Assembly: GCA_963717215.1 (NCBI GenBank)
Contig: CAVQVS010000007.1
Span: 124,001-188,000 of the forward strand
Origin: Roseiarcus sp963717215
GTDB taxonomy: Bacteria; Pseudomonadota; Alphaproteobacteria; Rhizobiales; Beijerinckiaceae
DNA: 64,000 bases
Direction of reading: 5' to 3'
The number at the start of each line of letters is the position of its first letter. Position 1 is the stretch's first letter. The notes beneath the pieces are model-generated. The model was not told the origin of the DNA and did no database searches. It saw only the letters and a program-made list of their open reading frames with translations. The position numbers were made by a program, and so were the translations under genes. Of the stretch, positions 9,384 to 17,474 are shown in pieces.

Positions 9384-10942
9384 CCGACGCTTGCCCCCCT
9401 TTGATCAGCTTTCTGCGGCTGAGCCTGCAACGATCCAAGATAGGCGTGGAGATCTTGGACCTCAGCCTCGGACATTCGCAATCCCAGCTTGGAGCGCCGC
9501 CAAACGACGTCGGCAGCGCTCATCGCCCATTCGTTGTTGGCCAGATAGAGGACCTCGGCTTCGGTCAGGTCGGCCCCGAAAGTCCGACCGAGATCCGATT
9601 GCGTCCTCGCCCCTCCTAATAGCCTTTCCGCCCGAGTGCCATAGGCGCGGACGAGACGGCGCACCGTATCCCGCGCGAGAAAAGGATAACGCGCTGCCGT
9701 TTGACTCACCAGCGTTTCGAAACCGTTGGTCGGAAAATCGCCGCCAGGCAACGCCTCTTGACCGGTCCATCCGGCGGACCTGCGCGCAGGGGGCAAGCGA
9801 CGCGACAACACCGCCAGCGCCGCCTCGGCCAGTCGCCGATAGGTGGTGATCTTACCGCCGAAAATGCTGAGAAGCGGAGGCGCCCCCTCGGATAGGTCGA
9901 GTTTGAGAACGTAGTCGCGCGTTGCTTCCTGAGCTTCGGAGGCGCCATCATCATAGAGAGGACGAACGCCGGAATAGGACCACACCACCTGGTCGGGGGT
10001 GACAGGAGCCCGGAAGTAGCTGCTCGCAGCATCGCAAAGATATGCGATTTCCTGTGGAGACACGTGCACCGCATCGAGATCGCCGGTGTAGTCGAGGTCG
10101 GTGGTGCCGATCAGGGTGTAGTCTCGTTCGAACGGGATGACGAAAAACACCCGCCGGTCCTTGTTTTGGAGAATGTAGCAGCGGTCGTGTTGAAACAAAC
10201 GCCGGACGACGATGTGGCTCCCTTTGACGAGCCTGACGGCGGCAGGAGGCGGAATCTGGAGCGTCGACTCTAGAACTTCGTTGACCCAGGGGCCGCCCGC
10301 GTTGACCAACGCGCGCGCTCGAATCCTGCTCACGCGGCCGATCTGTTCGTCCCGCACGATCAGCGTCCAGAGGCCGCCTTCTCGGGTTCCGCTCAGGCAG
10401 CGGGTGCGGGGCGCGATCACGGCGCCCTTGTCGGCCGCGTCGCGCGCGTTCAGGACCACAAGCCGCGCGTCTTCGGCCCAGCAATCCGAATATTCGAATC
10501 CGAGTTTATACTGCGGCTTGAGCGGTTCGCCCGCCGGGTCATCGGCCAGTCTCAGGCTTCGGGTCGGCGGCAAAAGCCGGCGACCACCCAGATGGTCGTA
10601 GAGAAAGAGGCCCAGTCGAAGCAGCCAGGCGGGTCTGAGATCCGTGCGGTGAGGCAGAACGAACCGAAGCGGCCATACGATATGGGGTGCGATTCGCCAC
10701 AGAACTTCCCGCTCGATCAGCGCTTCGCGAACCAAACGAAACTCGAAATGCTCTAAATAGCGCAGGCCCCCGTGGATCAGCTTGCTCGAGGCGCTGGACG
10801 TCGAGGAGGCGAGATCGTTCTTCTCGCACAGATAGACCGACCAGCCGCGCCCCGCGGCGTCCCTGGCGATTCCGCAGCCGTTCACGCCGCCGCCGATGAT
10901 GGCGATGTCGAAGGTCGGCAAAGGCGGCGCCGAGGACTCCAA
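9380..10942 (-). CDS. glpD: Aerobic glycerol-3-phosphate dehydrogenase
   Basis: FAD-dependent oxidation of sn-glycerol 3-phosphate to dihydroxyacetone phosphate, feeding electrons to quinone at the inner membrane. The dinucleotide-binding motif IIGGGVNGCGIARDA lies at the N terminus, followed by the family hallmark SSASSKLIHGGLRYLEHFEF and a C-terminal GlpD domain. I place the start at the TTG at 10942 because a strong GGGGAGGAAG ribosome-binding site sits 4-5 bases upstream, giving 520 residues. The frame is open to 11047 but that extension is atypical for the family. It is the first gene after the proposed GlpR operator. Confidence 0.93.
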   Translation of the reverse strand: MESSAPPLPTFDIAIIGGGVNGCGIARDAAGRGWSVYLCEKNDLASSTSSASSKLIHGGLRYLEHFEFRLVREALIEREVLWRIAPHIVWPLRFVLPHRTDLRPAWLLRLGLFLYDHLGGRRLLPPTRSLRLADDPAGEPLKPQYKLGFEYSDCWAEDARLVVLNARDAADKGAVIAPRTRCLSGTREGGLWTLIVRDEQIGRVSRIRARALVNAGGPWVNEVLESTLQIPPPAAVRLVKGSHIVVRRLFQHDRCYILQNKDRRVFFVIPFERDYTLIGTTDLDYTGDLDAVHVSPQEIAYLCDAASSYFRAPVTPDQVVWSYSGVRPLYDDGASEAQEATRDYVLKLDLSEGAPPLLSIFGGKITTYRRLAEAALAVLSRRLPPARRSAGWTGQEALPGGDFPTNGFETLVSQTAARYPFLARDTVRRLVRAYGTRAERLLGGARTQSDLGRTFGADLTEAEVLYLANNEWAMSAADVVWRRSKLGLRMSEAEVQDLHAYLGSLQAQPQKADQRGASVG

Positions 10943-11028
10943 ACTTCCTCCCCAAGCCGAAAGCGCAAAGCCAAAAGCGCGCTTTTCAGTCTCAGCGAGG
11001 GTATAACGAGCATATCGCGCAGAGCAAG

Positions 11029-11060
11029 CGAAAAAACGAACAATCAAAACGAATGTTCGT
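11029..11060 (-). promoter_or_regulatory. Candidate GlpR operator and glpD promoter region
   Basis: The 129-bp gap between glpR and glpD is AT-rich. On the minus strand it contains repeated TTCGTTTT units (ATTCGTTTTGATTG then TTCGTTTTTTCG) and a GAACATTCG element. DeoR-type GlpR proteins bind TTCG/CGAA-containing repeats, so this is the likely glycerol-responsive operator. About 10-45 bases further downstream, CTTGCT and TTATAC spaced by 16 bases could be the -35 and -10 boxes. No footprint is implied. Confidence 0.45.
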
Positions 11061-11071
11061 AAACCCCTCGC

Positions 11072-11878
11072 CTAACTCTCTTCGCCGTCCGATTCGACCG
11101 GGCCACCGACCTCGATGACCTTCACTTCGCATCGCTGACAAAGCTCGATCATCGCGGGCGAAGGCAGGCGGTCAGTGACGAAGACGTCGATCTCCGAAAG
11201 ATGCGCGATCCGAACCGGCGCAGACCGCGAGAACTTACTGCTGTCGGAGACCAGAATGATTTTCCGGGCATGCTCGACAATGGCGCGCGATATCTCGACC
11301 TCGCGAATGTCGAAGTCCAGGAGCGTGCCGGTCTGGTCAATCGCCGAGGTGCCGATGACCGCGAAATCAACACGAAACTGCTCGATCTGGTCGACGGTGA
11401 CCGCCCCGACAATGCCGCCGTCGCTCTGCCGCACCGTTCCGCCGGTGAGGAAGATTTCGACGGCGCTGCTTCGGTGCAACTCGCTTGCGACATGGAGGTT
11501 GTTGGTGATGACCAGAAGACCGGAATGTCTCGAAAGCGCTTTCGCGACCTCTTCCGTCGTTGTGCCGATATTGATGAACAGCGAGGAATTGTCCGGAATG
11601 AGCCGCGCCGCCGCTTCTCCAATCAATCGCTTTTGATCGTGGGCGACGAGTTGCCGGGCGTCATAGGCGAGGTTTTCGACGCCTGACGCGACAATCGCGC
11701 CTCCGTGAACGCGAACCACACGGCCTTCTTCACTAAGCTCGTTGAGGTCACGCCGTATCGTTTGCAAGGCGACGTTGAACTGGGCGGCAAGATCCTCGAC
11801 GGCGACGCGCCCGGAGTGGCGCAGAAGCGCGATGATTTCGGACTGTCTCTTGGTTGCTCGCGACGCCGGAGCTGACAT
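11072..11878 (-). CDS. glpR: DeoR-family regulator of glycerol genes
   Basis: A 268-residue transcription factor. The N-terminal winged helix is residues 10-62 (RQSEIIALLRHSGRVAVEDL, then TIRRDLNELSEEG and the VRVHGGAI wing). A C-terminal DeoR sensor domain follows (FINIGTTTEEVAKAL, LTGGTVRQSDGGIVG), which in GlpR proteins responds to glycerol 3-phosphate. The start is the ATG at 11878; an upstream in-frame ATG would run into the oxygenase gene. It lies 19 bp after the oxygenase stop and just before glpD, so it may be made from a transcript reading through from the oxygenase gene. Confidence 0.9.
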   Translation of the reverse strand: MSAPASRATKRQSEIIALLRHSGRVAVEDLAAQFNVALQTIRRDLNELSEEGRVVRVHGGAIVASGVENLAYDARQLVAHDQKRLIGEAAARLIPDNSSLFINIGTTTEEVAKALSRHSGLLVITNNLHVASELHRSSAVEIFLTGGTVRQSDGGIVGAVTVDQIEQFRVDFAVIGTSAIDQTGTLLDFDIREVEISRAIVEHARKIILVSDSSKFSRSAPVRIAHLSEIDVFVTDRLPSPAMIELCQRCEVKVIEVGGPVESDGEES

Positions 11879-11897
11879 GCGATGCACTCTCGCGGGT

Positions 11898-12530
11898 TCA
11901 AACGCTGAGATTGAATGCGATGGAGATGCGCAGCGCATTGCCCCGGTAGGGCCGGACTTGATGAAAGAGCCACGAGGGGAACAGGAACAGGAGGCCCGGC
12001 CGCGGCCTGATGGTTTCCGCAGCGCCGACCGACTGGCCATCTTCCCCCATGAACTTCAGGCTTGGCGCATACATTCCGGGGCCGGCCCCGCGAGGATCAA
12101 GCATTTCGAACTCGCCGCCCAGACTCGTATCCGTGGCGCAGCCGCCGTCGGCGACATAATAGGTCCCGGACCAGAACGCGCCGGGATGATAGTGGCAGAT
12201 ATTCCCGTCGCCCGGCCCGTTGACATTGGCCCACGCCATCACGCTCCATTTCGGTTGGACCGATTTGCCGTTTCGATCGGCGGTCAAGCGATTGGCCATC
12301 TCTTTGGCCAGGTCGAGAATGAAGGCGACCTGAGGGCCCCCCCAGGCGGCGATCTCGCGGTCCGAGTGCCAGCCCCCCGCGTTGGAAGCCTGAACCGATT
12401 GCGCCGTCTCGCGCTTCTTCAGGATGATGGCGCTGAGTTCCACATTGCGTTCCTCGGCGCCGGGAACCTCCAGCGCCGCAACCGGCGTCGCGAACAAGCC
12501 TCGGACGGCGATATTCATCCGGGTGGTCAT
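11898..12530 (-). CDS. TIGR02466-type putative 2OG-Fe(II) oxygenase
   Basis: A 210-residue soluble protein of the putative 2-oxoglutarate/iron-dependent oxygenase family TIGR02466. Visible hallmarks are a first metal motif ICHYHPGAFWSG (H113, H115), a distal H190 in FPSWLFHQVRPY, and R201 placed to bind the 2-oxoglutarate carboxylate. This gives a plausible double-stranded beta-helix iron site. The substrate is unknown; a GWHSD segment near residue 53 is typical of the family. It is transcribed toward glpR with 19 bp between them, although no link to glycerol use is known. Confidence 0.82.
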   Translation of the reverse strand: MTTRMNIAVRGLFATPVAALEVPGAEERNVELSAIILKKRETAQSVQASNAGGWHSDREIAAWGGPQVAFILDLAKEMANRLTADRNGKSVQPKWSVMAWANVNGPGDGNICHYHPGAFWSGTYYVADGGCATDTSLGGEFEMLDPRGAGPGMYAPSLKFMGEDGQSVGAAETIRPRPGLLFLFPSWLFHQVRPYRGNALRISIAFNLSV

Positions 12531-12606
12531 TGCATATCCCTAACGGCGTCCGGTGTCGTCCCAGGCGCTAATCGGCGCCAATCCCAAACACCAGCATACG
12601 CTCGGC

Positions 12607-12620
12607 TGCATGTATATGCA
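12607..12620. promoter_or_regulatory. Small palindrome upstream of the oxygenase gene
   Basis: TGCAT-GTAT-ATGCA, a perfect 5-bp inverted repeat with a 4-base spacer. It sits 77 bases upstream of the oxygenase start in the 159-bp gap after the MocR gene. It has the size of a regulator half-site pair. Short palindromes arise by chance, so this is only a candidate. Confidence 0.2.
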
Positions 12621-12689
12621 CAGGGGAGCCGTAGAAGTGGCCAGTAAGCCGTGAAGGTCCTGAGGCGTACAGAGCCTCTCGCCGCTCGT

Positions 12690-14063
12690 CTAGGTCGCCA
12701 CGGACTCCGGTTGCCTTTCGAGGAGATGCGATAGGAAGGCCAGTCCCCGCTCGACCTGAGTGCGTGTAATCGGCCCCCCGAGTCCGACACGCACGGCTTC
12801 GGGCGGCGCGCCATTCGCTGCGAAGGCGTCGCTTGGCACAACGCCAAGACCGCTCGTCCGCGCCTGGCTCACGAAAACCGAGCGGGTCCAGCCGTTGCGC
12901 ATCGGCAGCCAGATGTTGAAGCTCAATGGATCGGAAAGATAGGCGCCCGGCTCCAGCGCCTTCGCGGCGATGCGCTCCCGCGCGATGCTCTCTGATCGGA
13001 TAAATCTGAGGATTGTGTCGGCGGTGCCGTCGTTGATCCATCGCGTTGCGACCGCCGCGCAGATCGGCGACGCCATCACGCAGAGCGCGCGCATCGCGCT
13101 GTTGAACGACCAGGCGGCTGGCGCGTCTGGCGCGACGACGTAAGCCAAACGCAGGCCAGCGCCGATACACTTGGCGAGGCCTGCAATGTGCCAGCAGATG
13201 TCAGGCGCGATGGCCGCGAGGGGCGGGGGGCCGTGCGTCGGAATGAACCCATAAGCGTCGTCCTCGACGATCGGGATCTGGAGCCGGCGTGCGAGCGAGC
13301 AGATCGCGGTGCGTCGGCGCTCGGGGATCGTGATCGTCATTGGATTCTGTAAAGTGGGGTTGAGATAGATCGCTTTCGGCACATGCCTGCGCGCGGCCTC
13401 CTCGAGCGCCTCGGGCATCACCCCGTCGCCGTCCATGTCGACCCCGATCAACTGCAACCCGAGCTGGGCGCAGATCGAGCGCACCCCGGGATAGGTGATC
13501 GCCTCACAGAGAACAGTGTCTCCCGCTCGCGCCAGCAAGCTGAAGACGCCAACCATCGCGCCGTGCGCTCCGGGCGCGAGGAATATGCGCTCTTGCGAAG
13601 GGACGAGCGCGCGCCGTCCGAGCCAGCTTGCAGCCGCGTCCCGGTCCATTGGCGATCCGCCGAAGCCCTGGTAGCGAAGCAACGAATCGAGATCCGCGGC
13701 GACGCTTGCAAAGCCCTCCCTCATCCGCGCAAGCAATTCCGGATCTTCCGGCTCGGGGGGCATGTTCATCGCGAAATCGGCGCGCGAACGCTGCGGGCCG
13801 GAATCGCCTCGAACGGAAGCGTGCCGCCGAACGAAAGTGCCGCGCCCGACCACGGATTCAACGAGACCACGCTTTCCGGCCTCGACATAACCGCGCGCGA
13901 CGGTGGTGAAGTCCAACGCCAGGCGTCCGGCCAGGTCCCGCTGCGGCGGCAGGCGATCGCCAGGCGCCAGACGGCCCGCGGCGACGTCGGCCGCAATCGC
14001 ATCGGCGATGGCGAGGTATTTTGGGCCCTCGCGACCCTGCAGCACCGGCGCCCAGGACTTCAT
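12690..14063 (-). CDS. MocR-type GntR/aminotransferase regulator
   Basis: A 457-residue fusion of a GntR winged helix (about residues 12-80: YLAIADAIAADVAAGRLAPG, LPPQRDLAGRL, VVGRGTFV) and a class I aminotransferase-like domain (about 100-450). The PLP-binding lysine is probably K298 in HIAGLAKCIGAGLRL; YLNPTLQNP and DDAYGF are the other cofactor-binding segments. MocR proteins use PLP or an amino compound as effector and commonly bind direct repeats between divergent genes. It is divergent from the Nit1C cluster across 261 bp that contain such repeats, which makes it a candidate regulator of that cluster or of itself. Confidence 0.9.
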   Translation of the reverse strand: MKSWAPVLQGREGPKYLAIADAIAADVAAGRLAPGDRLPPQRDLAGRLALDFTTVARGYVEAGKRGLVESVVGRGTFVRRHASVRGDSGPQRSRADFAMNMPPEPEDPELLARMREGFASVAADLDSLLRYQGFGGSPMDRDAAASWLGRRALVPSQERIFLAPGAHGAMVGVFSLLARAGDTVLCEAITYPGVRSICAQLGLQLIGVDMDGDGVMPEALEEAARRHVPKAIYLNPTLQNPMTITIPERRRTAICSLARRLQIPIVEDDAYGFIPTHGPPPLAAIAPDICWHIAGLAKCIGAGLRLAYVVAPDAPAAWSFNSAMRALCVMASPICAAVATRWINDGTADTILRFIRSESIARERIAAKALEPGAYLSDPLSFNIWLPMRNGWTRSVFVSQARTSGLGVVPSDAFAANGAPPEAVRVGLGGPITRTQVERGLAFLSHLLERQPESVAT

Positions 14064-14092
14064 GATGGGACCGCCGGGCTCTGGCGACGGAA

Positions 14093-14252
14093 ATTGACTG
14101 CAGATTGTTGGACGGCGGGCGCCTCACCGCGCGGCGCCGGAAAGCTCCAGAAATTGGCCTCCCTCTCAGCCTTTGATCGGATCGAAACGCTATTGACTGT
14201 AAACTTGACCCCACTCACCGGCTTTTGACCTCAGCATTGACCGCAAACATGA
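14093..14252 (+). promoter_or_regulatory. Repeated ATTGAC elements (candidate regulator sites)
   Basis: Three similar same-direction elements lie in the MocR-Nit1C gap: ATTGACTGCAGATTG (14093-14107), ATTGACTGTAAACTTGA (14192-14208) and ATTGACCGCAAACATGA (14236-14252). The last two match at 14 of 17 positions, 44 bp apart. The third directly abuts the -24 box of the sigma-54 promoter. They could be MocR operators or upstream activator sites for a sigma-54 activator. The rest of the gap shows nothing else distinct. Confidence 0.5.
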
Positions 14253-14268
14253 TGGCACGACCATTGCA
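14253..14268 (+). promoter_or_regulatory. Sigma-54 promoter of the Nit1C cluster
   Basis: TGGCACGACCATTGCA matches the sigma-54 consensus TGGCACG-N4-TTGCA/T at every fixed position, with the required GG-N10-GC spacing (GG at 14254, GC at 14266). Transcription would start near 14278, about 47 bases before the ATG at 14325. Such promoters need an ATP-driven activator such as NtrC, which fits a nitrogen-starvation cluster. Confidence 0.88.
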
Positions 14269-14324
14269 CAACGTCCAGCAACGCCGGCGCAGGGACCGGC
14301 TCGCAAGCGAAAGGCCAAACCACG

Positions 14325-14807
14325 ATGCCAGCGGTCACCCATCCGGCCCACAAGAAAGGCGACTCCTTCGTCGACTATGAGGAAAAGGTTTTCGAGGACG
14401 TCAAGGCGCAGCCCGGCGAGAAAGCCCTCGTGACGTTCCATACAGTCGCCTTTGAAGGCTCCATTGGCCTCGTCAACCTGCTGCAGGCGACCCGCCTTCT
14501 CCGCAAGGGCTTCGAGACCTCCATCCTGCTCTACGGACCCGGCGTCACTCTCGGCGTACAGCGCGGCTTTCCGAAAATCGGCGATGAAGCCTTCCCGGGC
14601 GCTCAGAACTTCAACAACCAGATCACGAAGTTCATCGCCGAGGGTGGCAAGGTCTACGCCTGCCGCTTCGCGCTGCAGGCGCTTTACGGTCACGGCGAAC
14701 CTTCGCTGATCGAGGGCATCCGCCCGATCAACCCGCTCGACGTGCTCGACCTTGTGCTCCTGCATCGCCGCGACAACGCCTTCATCCTCGACACCTGGAC
14801 GCTCTGA
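14325..14807 (+). CDS. MSMEG_0572/Sll0783-family nitrogen starvation protein
   Basis: A 160-residue cytoplasmic protein of the MSMEG_0572/Sll0783 family (TIGR04044 type), the usual first gene of Nit1C clusters. Recognisable segments are KALVTFHTVAFEGSIGLVNL, LYGPGVTLGVQRGFP and LYGHGEPSLIEGIRPINPLD. The fold resembles DsrE-like proteins, but the molecular role is not known. It is the first gene after the sigma-54 promoter and is followed by the nitrilase after 58 bp. The ATG at 14325 has a modest AAAGG ribosome-binding site. Confidence 0.93.
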   Translation: MPAVTHPAHKKGDSFVDYEEKVFEDVKAQPGEKALVTFHTVAFEGSIGLVNLLQATRLLRKGFETSILLYGPGVTLGVQRGFPKIGDEAFPGAQNFNNQITKFIAEGGKVYACRFALQALYGHGEPSLIEGIRPINPLDVLDLVLLHRRDNAFILDTWTL

Positions 14808-14865
14808 CGCATTCTGAGGCGGGCCGGGCTCGGCCCGCCAAACCCGCAATCCAAACGAGATCGCG

Positions 14866-15891
14866 ATGGCAAGAAAGCAAAAGGTGCGCGCCGCGGCGGT
14901 GCAGATCGCTCCCGATCTAACGTCCGGGGCGGCGACGCTCGATCGGGTGATCGCGTCGATTGAGGAAGCTGCGGGGAAGGGGGCCGAGTTCATCGTTTTC
15001 CCCGAGACATTCGTTCCCTGGTATCCTTACTTCTCATTTGTCACGCCGCCCGTCCAAAGCGGCTCCGAGCATATCCGCCTCTATGAGCACGCCATCGCGG
15101 CGCCCGGTCCGGAGACCGATCGGGTCGCGGCGGCGGCGCGCAGGCATGGCGCAGTCGTCGTGCTCGGAATCAACGAGCGCGACCACGGAACGCTTTACAA
15201 CACCCAGCTCGTTTTCGACGCCGACGGCGCGCTGAAGCTGAAACGGCGCAAGATCACCCCGACCTTCCATGAGCGGATGATCTGGGGTCAGGGCGACGGC
15301 TCGGGGCTCACGGTCGTCGACACCGCCGTTGGCCGCGTTGGCGCGCTTGCGTGCTGGGAGCACTACAATCCCCTCGCTCGCTACGCCCTGATGGCCCAGC
15401 ACGAGGAGATCCACGCGGCGCAATTTCCGGGTTCGCTCGTCGGCCCGATCTTCGCCGAGCAGATCGAAGTGACGATCCGCCATCATGCGCTCGAGAGCGG
15501 CTGCTTCGTCGTCAATTCCACAGGGTGGCTCACCGAAGCGCAGATCGCCTCGATCACGCCGAACGAAGCGCTTCAGCGGGGCCTGCGCGGGGGATGCATG
15601 ACCGCGATCGTCTCTCCTGAGGGTCGTCATCTCGTCCCGCCCCTGACCGAAGGCGAGGGCATTGTCGTCGCCGACCTCGATCTTTCCCTCATCGTCAAGC
15701 GCAAGCGGATGATGGATTCCGTCGGCCATTACGCGCGCCCCGAACTCATCAGCGTCCAGCTCGATCAGCGTCCGGCCCGTCCTTTGCATCTATCGCCCGA
15801 GCCTGCGCTTATCCCCGAAGGAGATGGCCATGAGCCTTCCGACCGAACAACTGATCAACGAGTTGCAGAGCTTTGGCGTTCGGCTGGCTGA
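14866..15891 (+). CDS. Nit1-family nitrilase
   Basis: A 341-residue carbon-nitrogen hydrolase of the nitrilase branch. The catalytic set is complete: E47 (FPETFVPW), K129 (KRRKITPTFHER), a second Glu E136, and the nucleophile C163 in LACWEHYNPL. Nitrilases convert a nitrile to the carboxylic acid and ammonia. In Nit1C clusters this enzyme is essential for use of cyanide as nitrogen source in the bacteria tested, although its true substrate there may be a cyanide-derived nitrile. The C terminus overlaps the start of the radical SAM gene by about 60 bases, so translation is coupled. Confidence 0.95.
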   Translation: MARKQKVRAAAVQIAPDLTSGAATLDRVIASIEEAAGKGAEFIVFPETFVPWYPYFSFVTPPVQSGSEHIRLYEHAIAAPGPETDRVAAAARRHGAVVVLGINERDHGTLYNTQLVFDADGALKLKRRKITPTFHERMIWGQGDGSGLTVVDTAVGRVGALACWEHYNPLARYALMAQHEEIHAAQFPGSLVGPIFAEQIEVTIRHHALESGCFVVNSTGWLTEAQIASITPNEALQRGLRGGCMTAIVSPEGRHLVPPLTEGEGIVVADLDLSLIVKRKRMMDSVGHYARPELISVQLDQRPARPLHLSPEPALIPEGDGHEPSDRTTDQRVAELWRSAG

Positions 15892-16937
15892 CCCGAAAGC
15901 CGGGGTCGAGAGCCGCCGCGGCGGCGCCGGCCCATCGGATCACAAAGCGCTGACGATCGACGGCGTGACGGTCATGGCGCCGGTGCATACCGCGCCGGCC
16001 TTCGACAGCCCGTACGTGGTCGATAAACCCGACGCCTTCGGCTCAAGCCGGATTCTGCGCGACGGTCAGGCGGTCGCTGAAGTCCGCTTCCCCCAGCGCC
16101 CGCGCTTCTACAATCTGAAAACAGAGGACGGCGTCCCGTATTCCCACATCGCGACGCTGCACGGCCGCGACGTCCTCGCGACCACAGTTTTGCAGACCTG
16201 CATCCGCTATCAGAGCCGCACGAAGACCTGCCAGTTCTGCGCCATCGGGCAGTCGCTGGCGGCGGGCAGGACCGTCGAACGCAAGACGCCGGCTCAACTT
16301 GCGGAAGTCGCTCGCGTGGCGGTCGAACTCGATGGCGTCAAGCATATGGTGATGACCACCGGCACGCCGCCTGGCCGTGATCGCGGCGCGTCAATCTTGT
16401 GCGAAAGCGCAATAGCGGTGAAAGCCGCCGTCGATCTTCCGATCCAGGCGCAATGCGAGCCGCCTGACGACGACATCTGGTTCGAACGTCTCGCTCGCGC
16501 GGGCGTCGATAGTCTCGGCATGCATCTTGAAGTCGTCACGGCCGAACTCCGGCGCAAACTCATGCTGGGCAAGTCCGAGGTTACGGTCGAGCGTTACTTC
16601 AAAGCCTTCGCCGCGGCGGTCCCCGTCTTCGGGCGGGGCCAAGTCTCGACCTACATCCTTGCGGGCCTGGGCGACTCGGCGGAATCGATCATCGGAGATC
16701 TGCGAGAGGCTCGTGGCGCTGGGCGTCTACCCGTTCGTCGTTCCCTTCGTGCCGATCTCGGGCACGCCGCTCGAAAGCCATGCGGCACCCACACCCGAAT
16801 TCATGCACGCGATCCTGAAGCCGCTCGCGGCCATGCTCGCCGCAAGCGGGCTCAGAGCGTCGGACATCAAGGCGGGATGCGGGAAGTGCGGCGCCTGCTC
16901 GGCGCTCTCGACCTACGAGCGGAGGCTCGCGTCGTGA
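15830..16937 (+). CDS. MSMEG_0568-family radical SAM protein (single-base frameshift)
   Basis: Radical SAM protein of the Nit1C cluster, about 368 residues once one base is removed. The cluster-binding cysteines are C124, C134 and C137 (C-x9-C-x2-C in TCIRYQSRTKTCQFCAIG), a spacing wider than the classic CxxxCxxC. A C-terminal CGKCGAC near the end adds three more. The frame changes after AESII near 16694, where one extra G in GG separates GLGDSAESII from EICERLVALGVYPFVVP. I chose the ATG at 15830, six bases after AAGGAG, rather than the ATG at 15824 that touches it. Its reaction is unknown. It overlaps the acetyltransferase start by 4 bases. Confidence 0.9.
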
Positions 16938-17473
16938 TCTTCGAGCCGTTCGAACAGTTCAGCGTGAGCGAGTTCCGCGTCAAATTCGCCGCCTCGCGCT
17001 GGGAGCGCGAAAGCGCCTATGCGCTGAGGCGACAGGTTTTCTGCGGCGAGCAGGGATTGTTTGGGGAAGACGATCGCGACGCGGTCGACGATTACGCGGT
17101 CACGCTCGTGGCATTGTCCATGCTCGGAGTTGCGGCCGACCAGGTCGTCGGCACGGTCCGCATTCACGAGGATGAACCCGGCCTGTGGCGCGGCTCGCGG
17201 CTTGCCGTCGCCCGCGAGTACAGGCGCATCGGCGCGATTGGCGCGACCCTGATCCGGCTCGCTGTCTCCTCGGCGCATGCGATGGGCTGTCGAACATTCC
17301 TTGCGCATGTTCAGGCGCAGAACGCGCCTCTCTTCCAGCAAATGAATTGGGAGACGATGGCGGAGGTCGAATTGCACGGCCGGCCGCATGTGAGGATGCG
17401 CGCCGACCTCGACTTCTACCCGCCGTGCCACACGCCGGAGATTGGTTACGTCGCGTTGAGGAAAGCGGCCTGA
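16934..17473 (+). CDS. MSMEG_0567-type GNAT N-acetyltransferase
   Basis: A 179-residue GNAT-fold protein of the Nit1C cluster. The acetyl-CoA loop appears around VAREYRRIGAIGATLIRLAV (about residues 97-116), with the usual R-x-x-G-x-G/A-like pattern somewhat relaxed. The start is the GTG at 16934, overlapping the radical SAM stop codon (GTGA). In the raw frame the gene looks fused to the radical SAM gene, but this is due to the frameshift at 16694. The acyl acceptor is unknown. Confidence 0.88.
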   Translation: MIFEPFEQFSVSEFRVKFAASRWERESAYALRRQVFCGEQGLFGEDDRDAVDDYAVTLVALSMLGVAADQVVGTVRIHEDEPGLWRGSRLAVAREYRRIGAIGATLIRLAVSSAHAMGCRTFLAHVQAQNAPLFQQMNWETMAEVELHGRPHVRMRADLDFYPPCHTPEIGYVALRKAA

Positions 17474-17474
17474 C

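Noticed and set aside
12568..13170. A 200-codon minus-strand frame over the MocR 3' end and the following gap
   Set aside because: Arg-rich shadow of the MocR aminotransferase domain in another frame; no start signal or family similarity.
15824..17473. A true radical SAM-GNAT fusion protein
   Set aside because: The radical SAM C terminus exists in another frame with its own stop and a coupled GTG start for GNAT; one extra base explains the join.
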